Shown: one piece after another, positions 16,972-25,764 of the stretch
Layout of the letters: every line of letters begins with the position of its first letter
How positions within the stretch are numbered: position 1 is the first letter of the stretch
Assembly (NCBI RefSeq): GCF_014170375.1
Contig: NZ_LZZW01000036.1
Span: 124,001-188,000, forward strand
Source: Variovorax sp. UMC13
Lineage (GTDB): Bacteria; Pseudomonadota; Gammaproteobacteria; Burkholderiales; Burkholderiaceae_C
Direction: 5' to 3'
Length of the DNA: 64,000 nucleotides
Notes under the pieces: generated by a model
What the model saw: the letters and a program-made list of their open reading frames with translations, nothing else
The model's database searches: none
Told to the model about the DNA's origin: nothing
Program-made: the position numbers and the translations under genes

Positions 16972-18408
16972 ATGTCGCTGGCTTCCATCGCCTCCACCCA
17001 TCCGCGCTTCATCGACGGCGGCATCCGGCTCGACCGCGTGCCCGCCACCGCCTGGCTGGCGCTGCAGGGCGTGGCGCTCTGGCCGACCTGGACCTGGATG
17101 GCCGAGCGCATGCGCGACGGCTCCGACGATCCGCTGGGCCTGCTCGCGATCGCCGCGCTGGTGGCGCTGGTCTGGCAGGCGCGGCGCGAACTGCGCGCCG
17201 CGCCGCGGCTGGGCTGGCTGCTGAGTGCCTCGCTCGGCACCCTGGCCGCCACGGTGCTGCATCCGGTGCTGCCGCCGCTGGCCGCAGGCCTGCTCGCTGT
17301 GCTGGCCTGGGCCTGCGGCCTGTTGGCCTTCCTGCCGCGCCGCATGGCCGCAGCCCCGGTGGCGGGCCTGGCGGTGCTGGCGCTGCCGCTCTTGTCCTCG
17401 CTGCAGTTCTATGCCGGCTATCCCTTGCGCGTGCTCACCGCCGAGGCCAGCCGCTGGCTGCTGATGCCGGGCTTCGACGTCTCGCGCGAAGGCAGCACCT
17501 TGCTGGTCGACGGCCGGCTGGTGATCGTCGATGCGCCCTGCTCGGGCGTGCAGATGGTGTGGCTGGGTTACTTCACGGCCTGTGCCGTCGCGCTGTGGGC
17601 GCGCCGCAGCGACCGCAGCTTCCTGACGCGGCTGCCGCTGGTGGGCTTGCTGGTGCTGGTCGGCAACATCGTGCGCAACGCGATCCTGGTGGCCTTCGAA
17701 GGCGCGGGCCAGCCGCTCGGGCCGTGGGCACACGGGGCGCTGGGCCTGCTGCTGCTCGCCATCGTCTGCGGCGGCATCGCCGTGGCCATGGCGCGGCCAT
17801 CGGCGGCGCCGGCGGCTGGCCCGCAACCCAACCTGTCGGCCCTGCCCTGGCTCGACCGCTGGCTGGCCAACCGCTTCGTGCACCGCATCGCGCACAAGAG
17901 CCTGTTCGCCGCCGCGATGGGGCTGTGCACGCTGTTCTCGCTGGCCCAGGCGCTGCAGGCGCCGGCGGTCCCGTCGACGGTGTCGAGTTCTTTCCACGAA
18001 TGGCCGGCCGAATGGGATGGCGCACCGCTGCGGCCACTGGCGCTGAGCGAGGTCGAGCACCGTTTCGCACAGCAATTTCCCGGCGCCATCGCGCGCCGCA
18101 CCGACGGCGAATCGATGTTCGTGCTGCGCCAGGTCACGGCGCCGACGCGCATGCTGCATCCGGCGGTCGACTGCTACCGCGCGCTGGGTTACCGTGTGGA
18201 GCAGGTGCGGCTGGAACAGGATGCGCAGCAGCGGCTCTGGCGCTGCTTCGCGGCCCAGCGCAAGCATGGGCAAACCCTGCGAGTCTGTGAGCGCATCGTC
18301 GATGCCGACGGGCGTGCTTTCACCGACACTTCAGCCTGGTACTGGGCGGCCGCCGGTGGTCAGTCGCACGGTCCCTGGCAGGCCGTGACCGTGGCGCGGC
18401 CGATGTGA
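16972..18408 (+). CDS. Exosortase fused to an EpsI-like domain
   Basis: A 478-residue protein; ATG behind AGGAG, 15 bp after the VIT/VWA stop. The N-terminal ~290 residues form a multi-helix membrane exosortase with the transpeptidase-like triad. The Cys is in DAPCSGVQ (about 189), the Arg in GNIVRNAI (about 234) and the His in WAHGALG (about 252). After one more helix, the periplasmic tail (EWDGAPLRPLAL...HPAVDCYRALGYRVEQ) resembles EpsI/DUF3485. It should cleave and process the PEP-CTERM-like tail of its neighbour. It may belong to the XrtQ type, but I cannot confirm the subfamily. Confidence 0.87.
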   Translation: MSLASIASTHPRFIDGGIRLDRVPATAWLALQGVALWPTWTWMAERMRDGSDDPLGLLAIAALVALVWQARRELRAAPRLGWLLSASLGTLAATVLHPVLPPLAAGLLAVLAWACGLLAFLPRRMAAAPVAGLAVLALPLLSSLQFYAGYPLRVLTAEASRWLLMPGFDVSREGSTLLVDGRLVIVDAPCSGVQMVWLGYFTACAVALWARRSDRSFLTRLPLVGLLVLVGNIVRNAILVAFEGAGQPLGPWAHGALGLLLLAIVCGGIAVAMARPSAAPAAGPQPNLSALPWLDRWLANRFVHRIAHKSLFAAAMGLCTLFSLAQALQAPAVPSTVSSSFHEWPAEWDGAPLRPLALSEVEHRFAQQFPGAIARRTDGESMFVLRQVTAPTRMLHPAVDCYRALGYRVEQVRLEQDAQQRLWRCFAAQRKHGQTLRVCERIVDADGRAFTDTSAWYWAAAGGQSHGPWQAVTVARPM

Positions 18409-18429
18409 GGATTTCGTGGGTCATTTGAT

Positions 18430-19713
18430 GTGAAGAAAACATTGCGTTTCGTGCTGCTGGGTTTGCTGGCGCTGGGCCTGACCGCCTTTTTCGCCCTGGT
18501 GCTGATCGTCCGGCTGGTGCTGGCCCCGGCCAGCGGCGAATGGGCGGCGCCGATCGCGCTGGGGCCGCTGCGCTTCGAGGTCGGCGTGCCCACCACGATC
18601 CGGCTGGCCACCTCGAGCTGGTTCGCGCCGCACCTGGCCGGCCGCTCGATCGCCACCGACCACGGCACGCTGCAGCTGGGCTGGAACGAGGCCGGCCAGA
18701 ACCTCGAGCTGCATTGCGCGCCCTGCAGCGTCAACGTGCCAGCCCTCGGCGCGCAACCGGTGCGGGTGGCGAAGCTGTTCGCCACGGTGCGGCGCGACGG
18801 TAACCTGCTGGCCGGCCGCTTCGAAGCCCAGCCCGAGGGCGCCGAAGGCGCCGAGACTGGCAACCCCGCCATGTCCGGCGCACTCAAGGGCCGCTGGGAC
18901 GGCCGCCTCACGCAGCAGGCGCTGCATCTCACGCTGGACGCCGACGATGCCCCGATCGCCCGCTGGTATGCGGTGATGGTGCCCACGCTGCCCGAACTCA
19001 AGCAGGCGCGCATCGCGGGCACGCTGGGCCTGCGCGCCCAGCTGGGCCTGCCCGAGGGCGCGCTCGCGCTGCAGCCGCGCATCGCGGGCTTCAGCGTCGA
19101 CGGCCTGGGCTCGGAAGCCCTGCTGGGCGCGCGCAGCAGTTGCGGCCCCAGCGCGAAGCTGACCAAGGACAGCTGGCTGGCGCGCGCCGTGATCTCGGCC
19201 GAAGACCAGCGCTTCTTCACCCACCCGGGCTACGATCTCGAGGAACTGGGCGCAGCCCTGGCGGCCAACCAGAAGCGCGGCGGTATCGAGCGCGGCGGCA
19301 GCACGCTCACGCAGCAGCTGGCCAAGCTGGCGATCACCGGCAGCGAGCGCAGCGGCGAGCGCAAGTTGCGCGAGCTGCTCTATGCGGTGGAGATGGAACA
19401 GACCCTGGGCAAGGCGCGCATCCTGCAGCTCTACCTCGACAACGCGCCCTGGGGCGGCGCGCTGTGCGGCGCCGAGGCCGCGGCCAAGCGCTACTTCAAC
19501 CGCAGCGCGCGCACGCTCGAACCCGCGCAGGCGGCCTGGCTGGCGGCCATGCTGCACAAGCCCTCGGCCGAACTGGCGCAGTGGCAGAGCACCGGCAGCA
19601 TCGATGCCGCGCGTTTCAAGCGCGTGGCCGAAGGCATCCGCGGCATCAGCCGCGCGCAGCGCGACACCCTGCTCAAGGGTGTGGCGGCGGCGCGCTTCGC
19701 GGCCCCGCCCTGA
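18430..19713 (+). CDS. GT51 peptidoglycan transglycosylase with N-terminal extension
   Basis: A 427-residue protein starting at GTG 18430. A membrane anchor (about 5-30) is followed by about 220 residues I cannot assign. The GT51 domain comes last: VISAEDQRFFTHPGYD (Glu about 258), GGSTLTQQLAKL, and KARILQLYLDNAPWGG. No transpeptidase domain follows, so it polymerises glycan strands but does not cross-link them. It is longer than ordinary MtgA (about 240 residues) because of the extension. It is third in the VIT/VWA-exosortase operon and so may share CreB control. Confidence 0.87.
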   Translation: MKKTLRFVLLGLLALGLTAFFALVLIVRLVLAPASGEWAAPIALGPLRFEVGVPTTIRLATSSWFAPHLAGRSIATDHGTLQLGWNEAGQNLELHCAPCSVNVPALGAQPVRVAKLFATVRRDGNLLAGRFEAQPEGAEGAETGNPAMSGALKGRWDGRLTQQALHLTLDADDAPIARWYAVMVPTLPELKQARIAGTLGLRAQLGLPEGALALQPRIAGFSVDGLGSEALLGARSSCGPSAKLTKDSWLARAVISAEDQRFFTHPGYDLEELGAALAANQKRGGIERGGSTLTQQLAKLAITGSERSGERKLRELLYAVEMEQTLGKARILQLYLDNAPWGGALCGAEAAAKRYFNRSARTLEPAQAAWLAAMLHKPSAELAQWQSTGSIDAARFKRVAEGIRGISRAQRDTLLKGVAAARFAAPP

Positions 19714-19719
19714 GGCCGC

Positions 19720-19878
19720 TCAACTCCCACCGAGCTTCGAGACGATGTAGGCCAGGCTCGTGACCACCGTGATGTGGATCGCGTAGGGCACGCGGTTCTC
19801 CCGCTGCGTGCCGGCCATGGCGATGACCGCGCCCACGAGCGTGAGCAGGCCGAGTCCGATCGTCGTCTGAAGGTCCAT
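19720..19878 (-). CDS. Small membrane protein, hypothetical
   Basis: A 52-residue protein (MDLQTTIGLGLLTLVGAVIAMAG...) with two predicted hydrophobic helices separated by the polar turn TQRENRVPYAIH. The ATG is at 19876-19878. It converges on the GT51 gene with a 6-bp gap and is divergent from the ABC transporter operon. Small two-helix proteins like this recur in Comamonadaceae, but I know no function. Reading frames extending further upstream run antisense through the ABC gene and are not credible. Confidence 0.6.
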   Translation of the reverse strand: MDLQTTIGLGLLTLVGAVIAMAGTQRENRVPYAIHITVVTSLAYIVSKLGGS

Positions 19879-20052
19879 GGTTTCGGGAAGGCGTGAAGGA
19901 AGTCGCGGCGAACCTTGGCGGGGCCGCGGCAAGAAGGAAGGAAGGGAGGGGGAGAGGGGCAGCGAACAGCAGGCGCCGATGTTAACGAGGGCGCCGACCG
20001 ATGCACGATCGTGGTGCAGCCGGCGTGGCACATGTCTTGCGAAGCGGCTTCC

Positions 20053-21165
20053 ATGGATGCCGTCGCCACCGTCTCTTCCGCCGCCATCGAGGTCGTCGCG
20101 CTGACCAAGCGCTACGCCGCCGGCACGCCCGCCGCGGTCGACCGCATCGACCTGCGCATCGCCAGCGGCAGCTACTGCTGCCTGCTGGGGCCTTCGGGCT
20201 GCGGCAAGAGCACCACGCTGCGCATGATCGCGGGCCACGAGTCGGTCTCGGGCGGCGACATCCTGCTGGACAACCGCAACATCACCGACCTGCCGGCCGC
20301 GGCGCGCGGCACGGCCATGATGTTCCAGAGCTTCGCGCTGTTCCCGCACCTCTCGGCGGTGGACAACGTGGCCTTCAGCCTCAAGATGAAGGGCGTGGCC
20401 AAGGCCGAGCGCCGACGCCGCGCCACCGACCTGCTCGAGCGCGTGGCCATGGGCCACCTGGCTGAACGCAAGCCGGGCGAGCTCTCGGGCGGCCAGCAGC
20501 AGCGGGTGGCGCTGGCGCGGGCGCTGATCACCGAGCCGCGCGTGCTGCTGCTCGACGAGCCGCTGTCGGCGCTTGACCCCTTCCTGCGCATCCAGATGCG
20601 CGCCGAGCTGCGCCGCTGGCAGAAGACGCTGGGCCTGACCTTCATCCACGTCACGCATTCGCAGGAAGAGGCGATGGCGCTGGCCGACACCATGGTGGTG
20701 ATGAACCACGGCCTGATCGAGCAGGTCGGCTCGCCGCACCAGGTCTACAACCACCCGGCCAGCGAGTTCGTCGCGCGCTTCATGGGCGGCCACAACGTGT
20801 TCGACACGCCGGCCGGAGCGGTCGCGGTGCGCAACGACCACATGCGGATCGCGTCCGACGCCGAGGGCGGCACCGGCGTGCCGGCCCGCATCACCGACGT
20901 CGAGTACCAGGGCACCTACGTGCTGATCGGGCTCGAGCTCGAAGGCGTCGCGAAGGCGCGCCAGGCCGTGTCCGTGCTGCTGGGCGAAGCCGCGTTCCTG
21001 GCCCGCCCCTGGACTCCGGGCGAGCGCGTGCACCTGTCCTGGGCCGAGGCCGACGAGCGCGTGCTCGGGCTCGGGCTCGGCGTCCAGCGCCCGGCCGCGC
21101 CGGCGCCCGCCCCCTCGTCGGCCCTGCGCGACGACACCGCGGCCATCGCCGCCTTTTCAGCCTGA
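20053..21165 (+). CDS. ABC transporter ATP-binding protein (polyamine/PotA type)
   Basis: The 370-residue cytoplasmic ATPase of an importer. Walker A GPSGCGKST, Q-loop MMFQSFALFPHL, signature LSGGQQQR, Walker B VLLLDEPLSALD and the switch His in HVTHSQEEA are all present. A C-terminal TOBE-like domain begins near residue 255. It heads an operon with a binding protein and two permeases (to 24554), the PotABCD/POPT layout. The upstream ATG at 20032 is an alternative start; neither has a strong ribosome-binding site. Confidence 0.92.
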   Translation: MDAVATVSSAAIEVVALTKRYAAGTPAAVDRIDLRIASGSYCCLLGPSGCGKSTTLRMIAGHESVSGGDILLDNRNITDLPAAARGTAMMFQSFALFPHLSAVDNVAFSLKMKGVAKAERRRRATDLLERVAMGHLAERKPGELSGGQQQRVALARALITEPRVLLLDEPLSALDPFLRIQMRAELRRWQKTLGLTFIHVTHSQEEAMALADTMVVMNHGLIEQVGSPHQVYNHPASEFVARFMGGHNVFDTPAGAVAVRNDHMRIASDAEGGTGVPARITDVEYQGTYVLIGLELEGVAKARQAVSVLLGEAAFLARPWTPGERVHLSWAEADERVLGLGLGVQRPAAPAPAPSSALRDDTAAIAAFSA

Positions 21166-21190
21166 ATTCACAGCCACCGGAGACCTTCCC

Positions 21191-22471
21191 ATGACCGAAC
21201 CCCTCGACACTTCCCTTCCCGGCCTGCAGCGCCGCACCCTGATCCAGGGCGGCGCCGGCCTGGCCGGCATCCTGGCCGCGGGCATGGCGCCCTTCGTCCA
21301 TGCGCAGGAAAAGATCGTGCTGCGCTACCTGGGCACCGCGGTGAACCAGGACAAGGCCATCGCCGAGAAGTTCAAGGCCGACACCGGCATCGAGATCCAG
21401 TACGTGGCCGTGACCACCGACGACGTGACCAAGCGCGCCGTGACCGCGCCCAACAGTTTCGACCTGATCGACACCGAGTACTTCTCGCTGAAGAAGATCG
21501 TGCCCACCGGCAACCTGAAGGGCATCGACAGCAAGCGCGTGAAGAACGCCGACAAGATCACCTCGCTGTTCACCAAGGGCGAGGTCGCGGGCAAGAAGGT
21601 CGGCGACCAGGGCACGGCGCCGATCAAAGTGATCTACCTCGAGGGCGAGAAGAGCAAGGTGTTCGCCAAGTCGCCCACCCAGTTCATGTCGCTGATCCCG
21701 ACCACCTACAACGCCGACACGCTGGGCATCCGCCCCGACCTGATCAAGCGCCCGATCTCCTCGTGGGCCGAGCTGCTCAACCCGGAATTCAAGGGCAAGA
21801 CCGCGATCCTGAACATCCCCTCGATCGGCATCATGGACGCCGCGATGGTGGTGGAGGCCAAGGGCATCCACAAGTACGCCGACAAGGGCAACATGACCAA
21901 GGCCGAGATCGACCTCACGATCAAGACCCTGATCGAGGCCAAGAAGGCCGGCCAGTTCCGTGCGCTGTGGAAGGACTTCAACGAGTCGGTCAACCTGATG
22001 GCCTCGGGCGAGGTGGTGATCCAGTCGATGTGGTCGCCGGCCGTGACCGCCGTGCGCAGCAAGGGCATCGATTGCGCCTTCCAGCCGCTCAAGGAGGGCT
22101 ACCGTGCCTGGGCCTCGGGCTTCGGCCTGCCGGCCACGCTGCAGGGCAGGAAGCTCGACGGCGCCTACGAATTCATCAACTGGTTCCTCGACGGCTGGGC
22201 CGGCGCCTATCTCAACCGCCAGGGCTACTACAGCGCGGTGCTCGAGACCGCCAAGGCCAAGATGGAGGCCTACGAGTGGGCCTACTGGATGGAGGGAAAG
22301 CCCGCCACGCAGGACATCAAGAGCCCGGGCGGCGACGTGATCGCCAAGGTCGGCGCGGTGCGCGACGGCGGCAGCTACGAGCAGCGCATGGGCGGCATCG
22401 CGTGCTGGAACGCCGTCATGGACGAGAACGAATACATGGTTCGGAAATGGAACGAGTTCGTCGCGGCCTGA
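21191..22471 (+). CDS. ABC transporter substrate-binding protein (Tat-exported)
   Basis: A 426-residue periplasmic binding protein of the polyamine/opine family. It has a twin-arginine-type leader (QRRTLIQGGAGLAGILAAGM...AHAQ-E). The mature part opens KIVLRYLGTAVNQDKAIAEKFKADTGIEIQ. It is the ligand receptor for the adjacent ATPase and permeases. The substrate is unresolved; polyamine-like solutes are the family norm. The Asp/Glu racemase-family gene downstream hints at an amino acid or hydantoin-related substrate. Confidence 0.9.
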   Translation: MTEPLDTSLPGLQRRTLIQGGAGLAGILAAGMAPFVHAQEKIVLRYLGTAVNQDKAIAEKFKADTGIEIQYVAVTTDDVTKRAVTAPNSFDLIDTEYFSLKKIVPTGNLKGIDSKRVKNADKITSLFTKGEVAGKKVGDQGTAPIKVIYLEGEKSKVFAKSPTQFMSLIPTTYNADTLGIRPDLIKRPISSWAELLNPEFKGKTAILNIPSIGIMDAAMVVEAKGIHKYADKGNMTKAEIDLTIKTLIEAKKAGQFRALWKDFNESVNLMASGEVVIQSMWSPAVTAVRSKGIDCAFQPLKEGYRAWASGFGLPATLQGRKLDGAYEFINWFLDGWAGAYLNRQGYYSAVLETAKAKMEAYEWAYWMEGKPATQDIKSPGGDVIAKVGAVRDGGSYEQRMGGIACWNAVMDENEYMVRKWNEFVAA

Positions 22472-22485
22472 GGCCCCGTCTTTCT

Positions 22486-22592
22486 CCCTCTCCCTCCGGG
22501 AGAGGGCGGGGGTGAGGGCTCCGGGCGGTAGAACGCGCGGAACGATGGATACGCCGCTGCCCCCACCCTGGTCCTCCCCCAGCGGGGGAGGA
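22486..22592. repeat. Two strong hairpins between binding protein and permease
   Basis: CCCTCTCCC (22486-22494) pairs exactly with GGGAGAGGG (22498-22506). TCCTCCCCC (22572-22580) pairs exactly with GGGGGAGGA (22584-22592). They occupy the 138-bp gap after the binding-protein gene. Such hairpins often protect the upstream message or attenuate downstream permease expression, giving excess binding protein. They also resemble dispersed REP-like sequences. Confidence 0.65.
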
Positions 22593-22609
22593 AAAAACAC
22601 CACCACACC

Positions 22610-23515
22610 ATGACCCACGTGACGGCAACCGCATCTCCCGATCGCACCCTCCAGGCCTGGTGGCAGGCCGCGCCCTTCGCGCTGGTGTTCCTGCTGTTCT
22701 TCCTGGTCCCGCTGGCCCTGGTGGCGATGGTGAGCCTGTGGAACTTCAACGAGTACGAACTGATCCCGGCCATCACGCTGCGCAACTACCTGAGCCTGTT
22801 CGAAGGCTGCTCGCGGCTCACCGACAACGGCGACCTCTGCGTCACGCTGAGCACCTACCTCAGCACGCTCAAGTTCTGCCTGCTGGTCTGGGGCCTCACG
22901 CTGCTGATCGGCTTCGCGGTGGCCTACTTCCTGGCCTTCCACGTGCGCTCGTCGACCATGCAGACGGTGTTGTTCGTGCTCTGCACCGTGCCCTTCTGGA
23001 CCTCCAACGTGATCCGCATGATCTCGTGGGTGCCGCTGCTGGGGCGCAACGGGCTGGTCAACCAGGGCTTGATGGGCCTGGGCCTGGTGAATCAGCCGGT
23101 CGAGTGGCTGCTGTTCTCCGACTTCTCGGTGGTGCTGGCTTTCGTGCACCTCTACACGATGTTCATGATCGTGCCGATCTTCAACTCGATGATGCGCATC
23201 GACCGCTCGCTGCTCGAAGCCGCGAGCGACGCGGGCGCATCGGCCTGGCAGACGCTGTGGAACGTGGTGGTGCCGCTGTCGCGCACCGGCATCCTGATCG
23301 GCTCGATCTTCGTGATCACCATCGTGATGGGCGACTTCGTCACCATCGGCGTGATGGGCGGCCAGCAGATCGCGTCGATCGGCAAGATCATCCAGGTGCA
23401 GACCTCCTACCTGCAGTTCCCACTGGCCGCGGCCAACGCGATGATCCTGCTGGCCGTGGTGCTGATGATCATCTGGGGCCTGACCCGGCTGGTCGATATC
23501 CGAAAGGAACTATGA
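22610..23515 (+). CDS. ABC transporter permease (PotB type)
   Basis: A 301-residue inner-membrane permease with six predicted helices, the first in FALVFLLFFLVPLALVAMVSLW. The EAA loop that contacts the ATPase is EAASDAGASAWQTLWNVVVPLSRTGI (about residues 200-226). It forms the channel together with the second permease at 23661-24554. The gap to that gene contains a dispersed repeat. Confidence 0.91.
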   Translation: MTHVTATASPDRTLQAWWQAAPFALVFLLFFLVPLALVAMVSLWNFNEYELIPAITLRNYLSLFEGCSRLTDNGDLCVTLSTYLSTLKFCLLVWGLTLLIGFAVAYFLAFHVRSSTMQTVLFVLCTVPFWTSNVIRMISWVPLLGRNGLVNQGLMGLGLVNQPVEWLLFSDFSVVLAFVHLYTMFMIVPIFNSMMRIDRSLLEAASDAGASAWQTLWNVVVPLSRTGILIGSIFVITIVMGDFVTIGVMGGQQIASIGKIIQVQTSYLQFPLAAANAMILLAVVLMIIWGLTRLVDIRKEL

Positions 23516-23548
23516 CCACCCCCGTCACTTGCTCACTTCGTGTAGCCG

Positions 23549-23603
23549 CCTCCCCCCTCAAGGGGGCGACACCAGCGGCCCGGCAAAGCCGGTTCCGCGG
23601 TGT
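23549..23603. repeat. Dispersed intergenic repeat, copy 1
   Basis: About 55 bp holding CCCCCTCAAGGGGG, then AGCGGCCCGGC and GGTTCCGCGGTGT. The same sequence recurs in reverse orientation at 50664-50718 with a few substitutions, both times between genes of one transcription unit. It is palindrome-rich, so likely a REP-type element. Confidence 0.75.
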
Positions 23604-23660
23604 CTCCCGAACGGGCTGCGCTTCGCTCGCCTCGGCACGCGCGAACGCAGGACGGCGCAC

Positions 23661-24554
23661 ATGAGCACGCGCATCGGCGAAAAGCGCGCCGCCGGCTTCT
23701 GGCCGCTGGCTTTCGTGTTCGCGCTCTTCGTGCTGTTCCTCTACGGCCCGATGATCACCATCTTCGTGCTGAGCTTCCAGGGCCCCGAGGGCGGCCTGAC
23801 CTTTCCCTTGCGCGGGGTGTCGCTGCACTGGTTCCACAAGCTGGCCGAAGGCCTCGGCACGGTCGACATCGCCGCGGCCTTCCGCCGTTCGCTGATGCTG
23901 GGCGCGGTGGTGATGGCCTTCACCGTGGCGCTGTCGGTGCTCGCCGGCCTGGCCTTCCGCAAGAAGCTCGCGGGCGGCAACCTGCTGTTCTTCATCACCG
24001 TGGCCAGCCTGATCATGCCGTCGATCATCGTGTCGCTGGGCATCGGGCTACAGTTCCGGCTGCTCGACACGGGCATCAAGGATGCACTCACCGCGATGGA
24101 TGCCACGGCCACCCTCGAGAACTACGGCACTGCGCTGGGCCTGCTCACGTCGGCGCTCGGCGCGCACCTGACCTGGACCCTGCCCTTCGGCCTGCTGATC
24201 ATGTTCGCGGTCTTCAACCGCTTCAATCCGGCCTACGAGGAAGCCGCGCGCGACCTCGGCGCCACGCCCTGGCAGACCTTCCGCCACGTGGTGCTGCCGT
24301 TGATCGGGCCCTCGATCGTCGGCGTGGGCATGTTCGGCTTCACGCTCAGCTGGGACGAGATCGCGCGCACCTCGCAGGCCATCGGCGACGTCAACACGCT
24401 GCCGCTCGAACTGCAGGCGCTGACCTCCACCGTGACCACGCCCGCGATCTATGCGCTGGGCACGGTCACCACGCTGGTCTCGCTGGCCGTGATGGCCATC
24501 GCGCTCGGCGGCGTGGCGCTGCTGCGTCGCCGTTCCCTCCACCCCCGCCGATGA
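23661..24554 (+). CDS. ABC transporter permease (PotC type)
   Basis: A 297-residue permease with six helices (the first in FWPLAFVFALFVLFLYGPMI). The EAA motif is EEAARDLGATPWQTFRHVVLPLIGPSI. It starts at ATG 23661, 145 bp after its partner. Ten base pairs separate its stop from the next gene, so the racemase-like protein is co-transcribed. Confidence 0.91.
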   Translation: MSTRIGEKRAAGFWPLAFVFALFVLFLYGPMITIFVLSFQGPEGGLTFPLRGVSLHWFHKLAEGLGTVDIAAAFRRSLMLGAVVMAFTVALSVLAGLAFRKKLAGGNLLFFITVASLIMPSIIVSLGIGLQFRLLDTGIKDALTAMDATATLENYGTALGLLTSALGAHLTWTLPFGLLIMFAVFNRFNPAYEEAARDLGATPWQTFRHVVLPLIGPSIVGVGMFGFTLSWDEIARTSQAIGDVNTLPLELQALTSTVTTPAIYALGTVTTLVSLAVMAIALGGVALLRRRSLHPRR

Positions 24555-24564
24555 GGTCCGACCG

Positions 24565-25290
24565 ATGCCCCGACTGCTCGTGATCAACCCCAACACCTCG
24601 GCCGCGGTGTCGGCGCTGCTGCAGCAGCATGTGCAGGCCGTCGCGGGCGAGGCGTTGGCGGTGCAGACCACCACCGCCCGCTTCGGCGCGCCCTACATCG
24701 CCTCCGAGGCCGGCTATGCGGTCGCCAACCATGCGGTGCTCGACGCCTGGGCCGCCGAGGTGGCCAAGAACGGCCGGCCCGACGCGGTGCTAATCGGCTG
24801 CTTCGGCGACCCGGGCCTGTTCGCGCTGCGCGAAGGCGCGGGCGTGCCCGTGGGCGGCCTGGCCGAGGCCGCGTTCTCGGCCGCGGCCTGGCATGGCCGC
24901 TTCGCCATCGTGACCGGCGGCGACCGCTGGCGCCCGATGCTGGCGCGCCTGGCCCATGCGCTGGGCCACACGCAGACGTTGGCCGGCATCCACACGGTGG
25001 CGCCCACAGGCGCGCAGCTCGCGGCCGACCCGGTGGGCGCGCGCCGCCTGCTGGCCGAGGCCTGCTGCCAGGCGGCCGAGCGCTTCGGTGCGCAGGCCGT
25101 GATCCTGGGCGGCGCCGGCCTGGCCGGCATGGCGGCGGACATCGCGTCGCAGGTGCCGGTGCCGCTGATCGACAGCGTGCAGGCCGGTGCGCAGTGGGCC
25201 GTCGAGGCGCTCAAGCGCAAGGAGGCCGCCGGCAGCGGCTTCGGCGTTGACTGGCAGAACGTCTCGTGGGAACTCGCGGCCCTGGACTGA
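24565..25290 (+). CDS. Asp/Glu/hydantoin racemase-family protein, single-cysteine variant
   Basis: A 241-residue cytosolic protein of the Asp/Glu racemase superfamily (LLVINPNTSAAVSALL is the hydantoin/allantoin racemase opening). The first catalytic cysteine is present in LIGCFGDPG (about residue 75). The second, normally in a V-L-G-C-x-G motif, is replaced: here it reads VILGGAGLAG. A two-base racemisation mechanism is therefore unlikely. It could be a decarboxylase-like or isomerase-like member, or inactive. It follows the ABC transporter genes in the same operon. Confidence 0.82.
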   Translation: MPRLLVINPNTSAAVSALLQQHVQAVAGEALAVQTTTARFGAPYIASEAGYAVANHAVLDAWAAEVAKNGRPDAVLIGCFGDPGLFALREGAGVPVGGLAEAAFSAAAWHGRFAIVTGGDRWRPMLARLAHALGHTQTLAGIHTVAPTGAQLAADPVGARRLLAEACCQAAERFGAQAVILGGAGLAGMAADIASQVPVPLIDSVQAGAQWAVEALKRKEAAGSGFGVDWQNVSWELAALD

Positions 25291-25366
25291 CGGCGGGCTT
25301 TGGCCCCGGCTGACGACGCCGGCGTGCCCGCCATGCCACCATCACGGCAGATCGGAGCACGACCCC

Positions 25367-25687
25367 ATGACCCAGCCCTACCTCCCCGAGACCCAGACCC
25401 GCGCGCAGGTCGACGCCCTGCCGGGCGCCGCCGTGATCGACTTCGGCACCAACTGGTGCGGCCACTGCCAGGCCGCGCAGCCGCTGGTGGACCGCGCCTT
25501 CGAGGCCCATCCCGGCCTGGCGCACCACAAGGTCGAGGATGGCAGCGGCCGGGCGCTGGGCCGCTCCTTCAAGGTCAGGCTCTGGCCCACGCTGGTGTTC
25601 CTGCGCGACGGGCAGGAGGTGGCGCGCCTGGTGCGGCCCACCGATCCGGCCGCCATCGACCAGGCACTGGCCGCGCTCGCGCCCTGA
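25367..25687 (+). CDS. Thioredoxin-family protein
   Basis: A 106-residue thioredoxin-fold protein with active site NWCGHCQAA (about residues 30-38) and the cis-proline in RLWPTLVFLRDG. WCGHC differs from the classic WCGPC and resembles disulfide-isomerase-type sites. There is no signal peptide, so it is cytoplasmic. The ATG at 25367 follows a weak GAGCACG site. It lies between the racemase-like gene and a flavin reductase. Confidence 0.88.
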   Translation: MTQPYLPETQTRAQVDALPGAAVIDFGTNWCGHCQAAQPLVDRAFEAHPGLAHHKVEDGSGRALGRSFKVRLWPTLVFLRDGQEVARLVRPTDPAAIDQALAALAP

Positions 25688-25764
25688 AGCTGTCGGCATC
25701 CGCCTACCGCATCTCGCGCCGCGGCGATGCGTGGCCAGCACGACGGCACTCCTAGATTGCGCGG

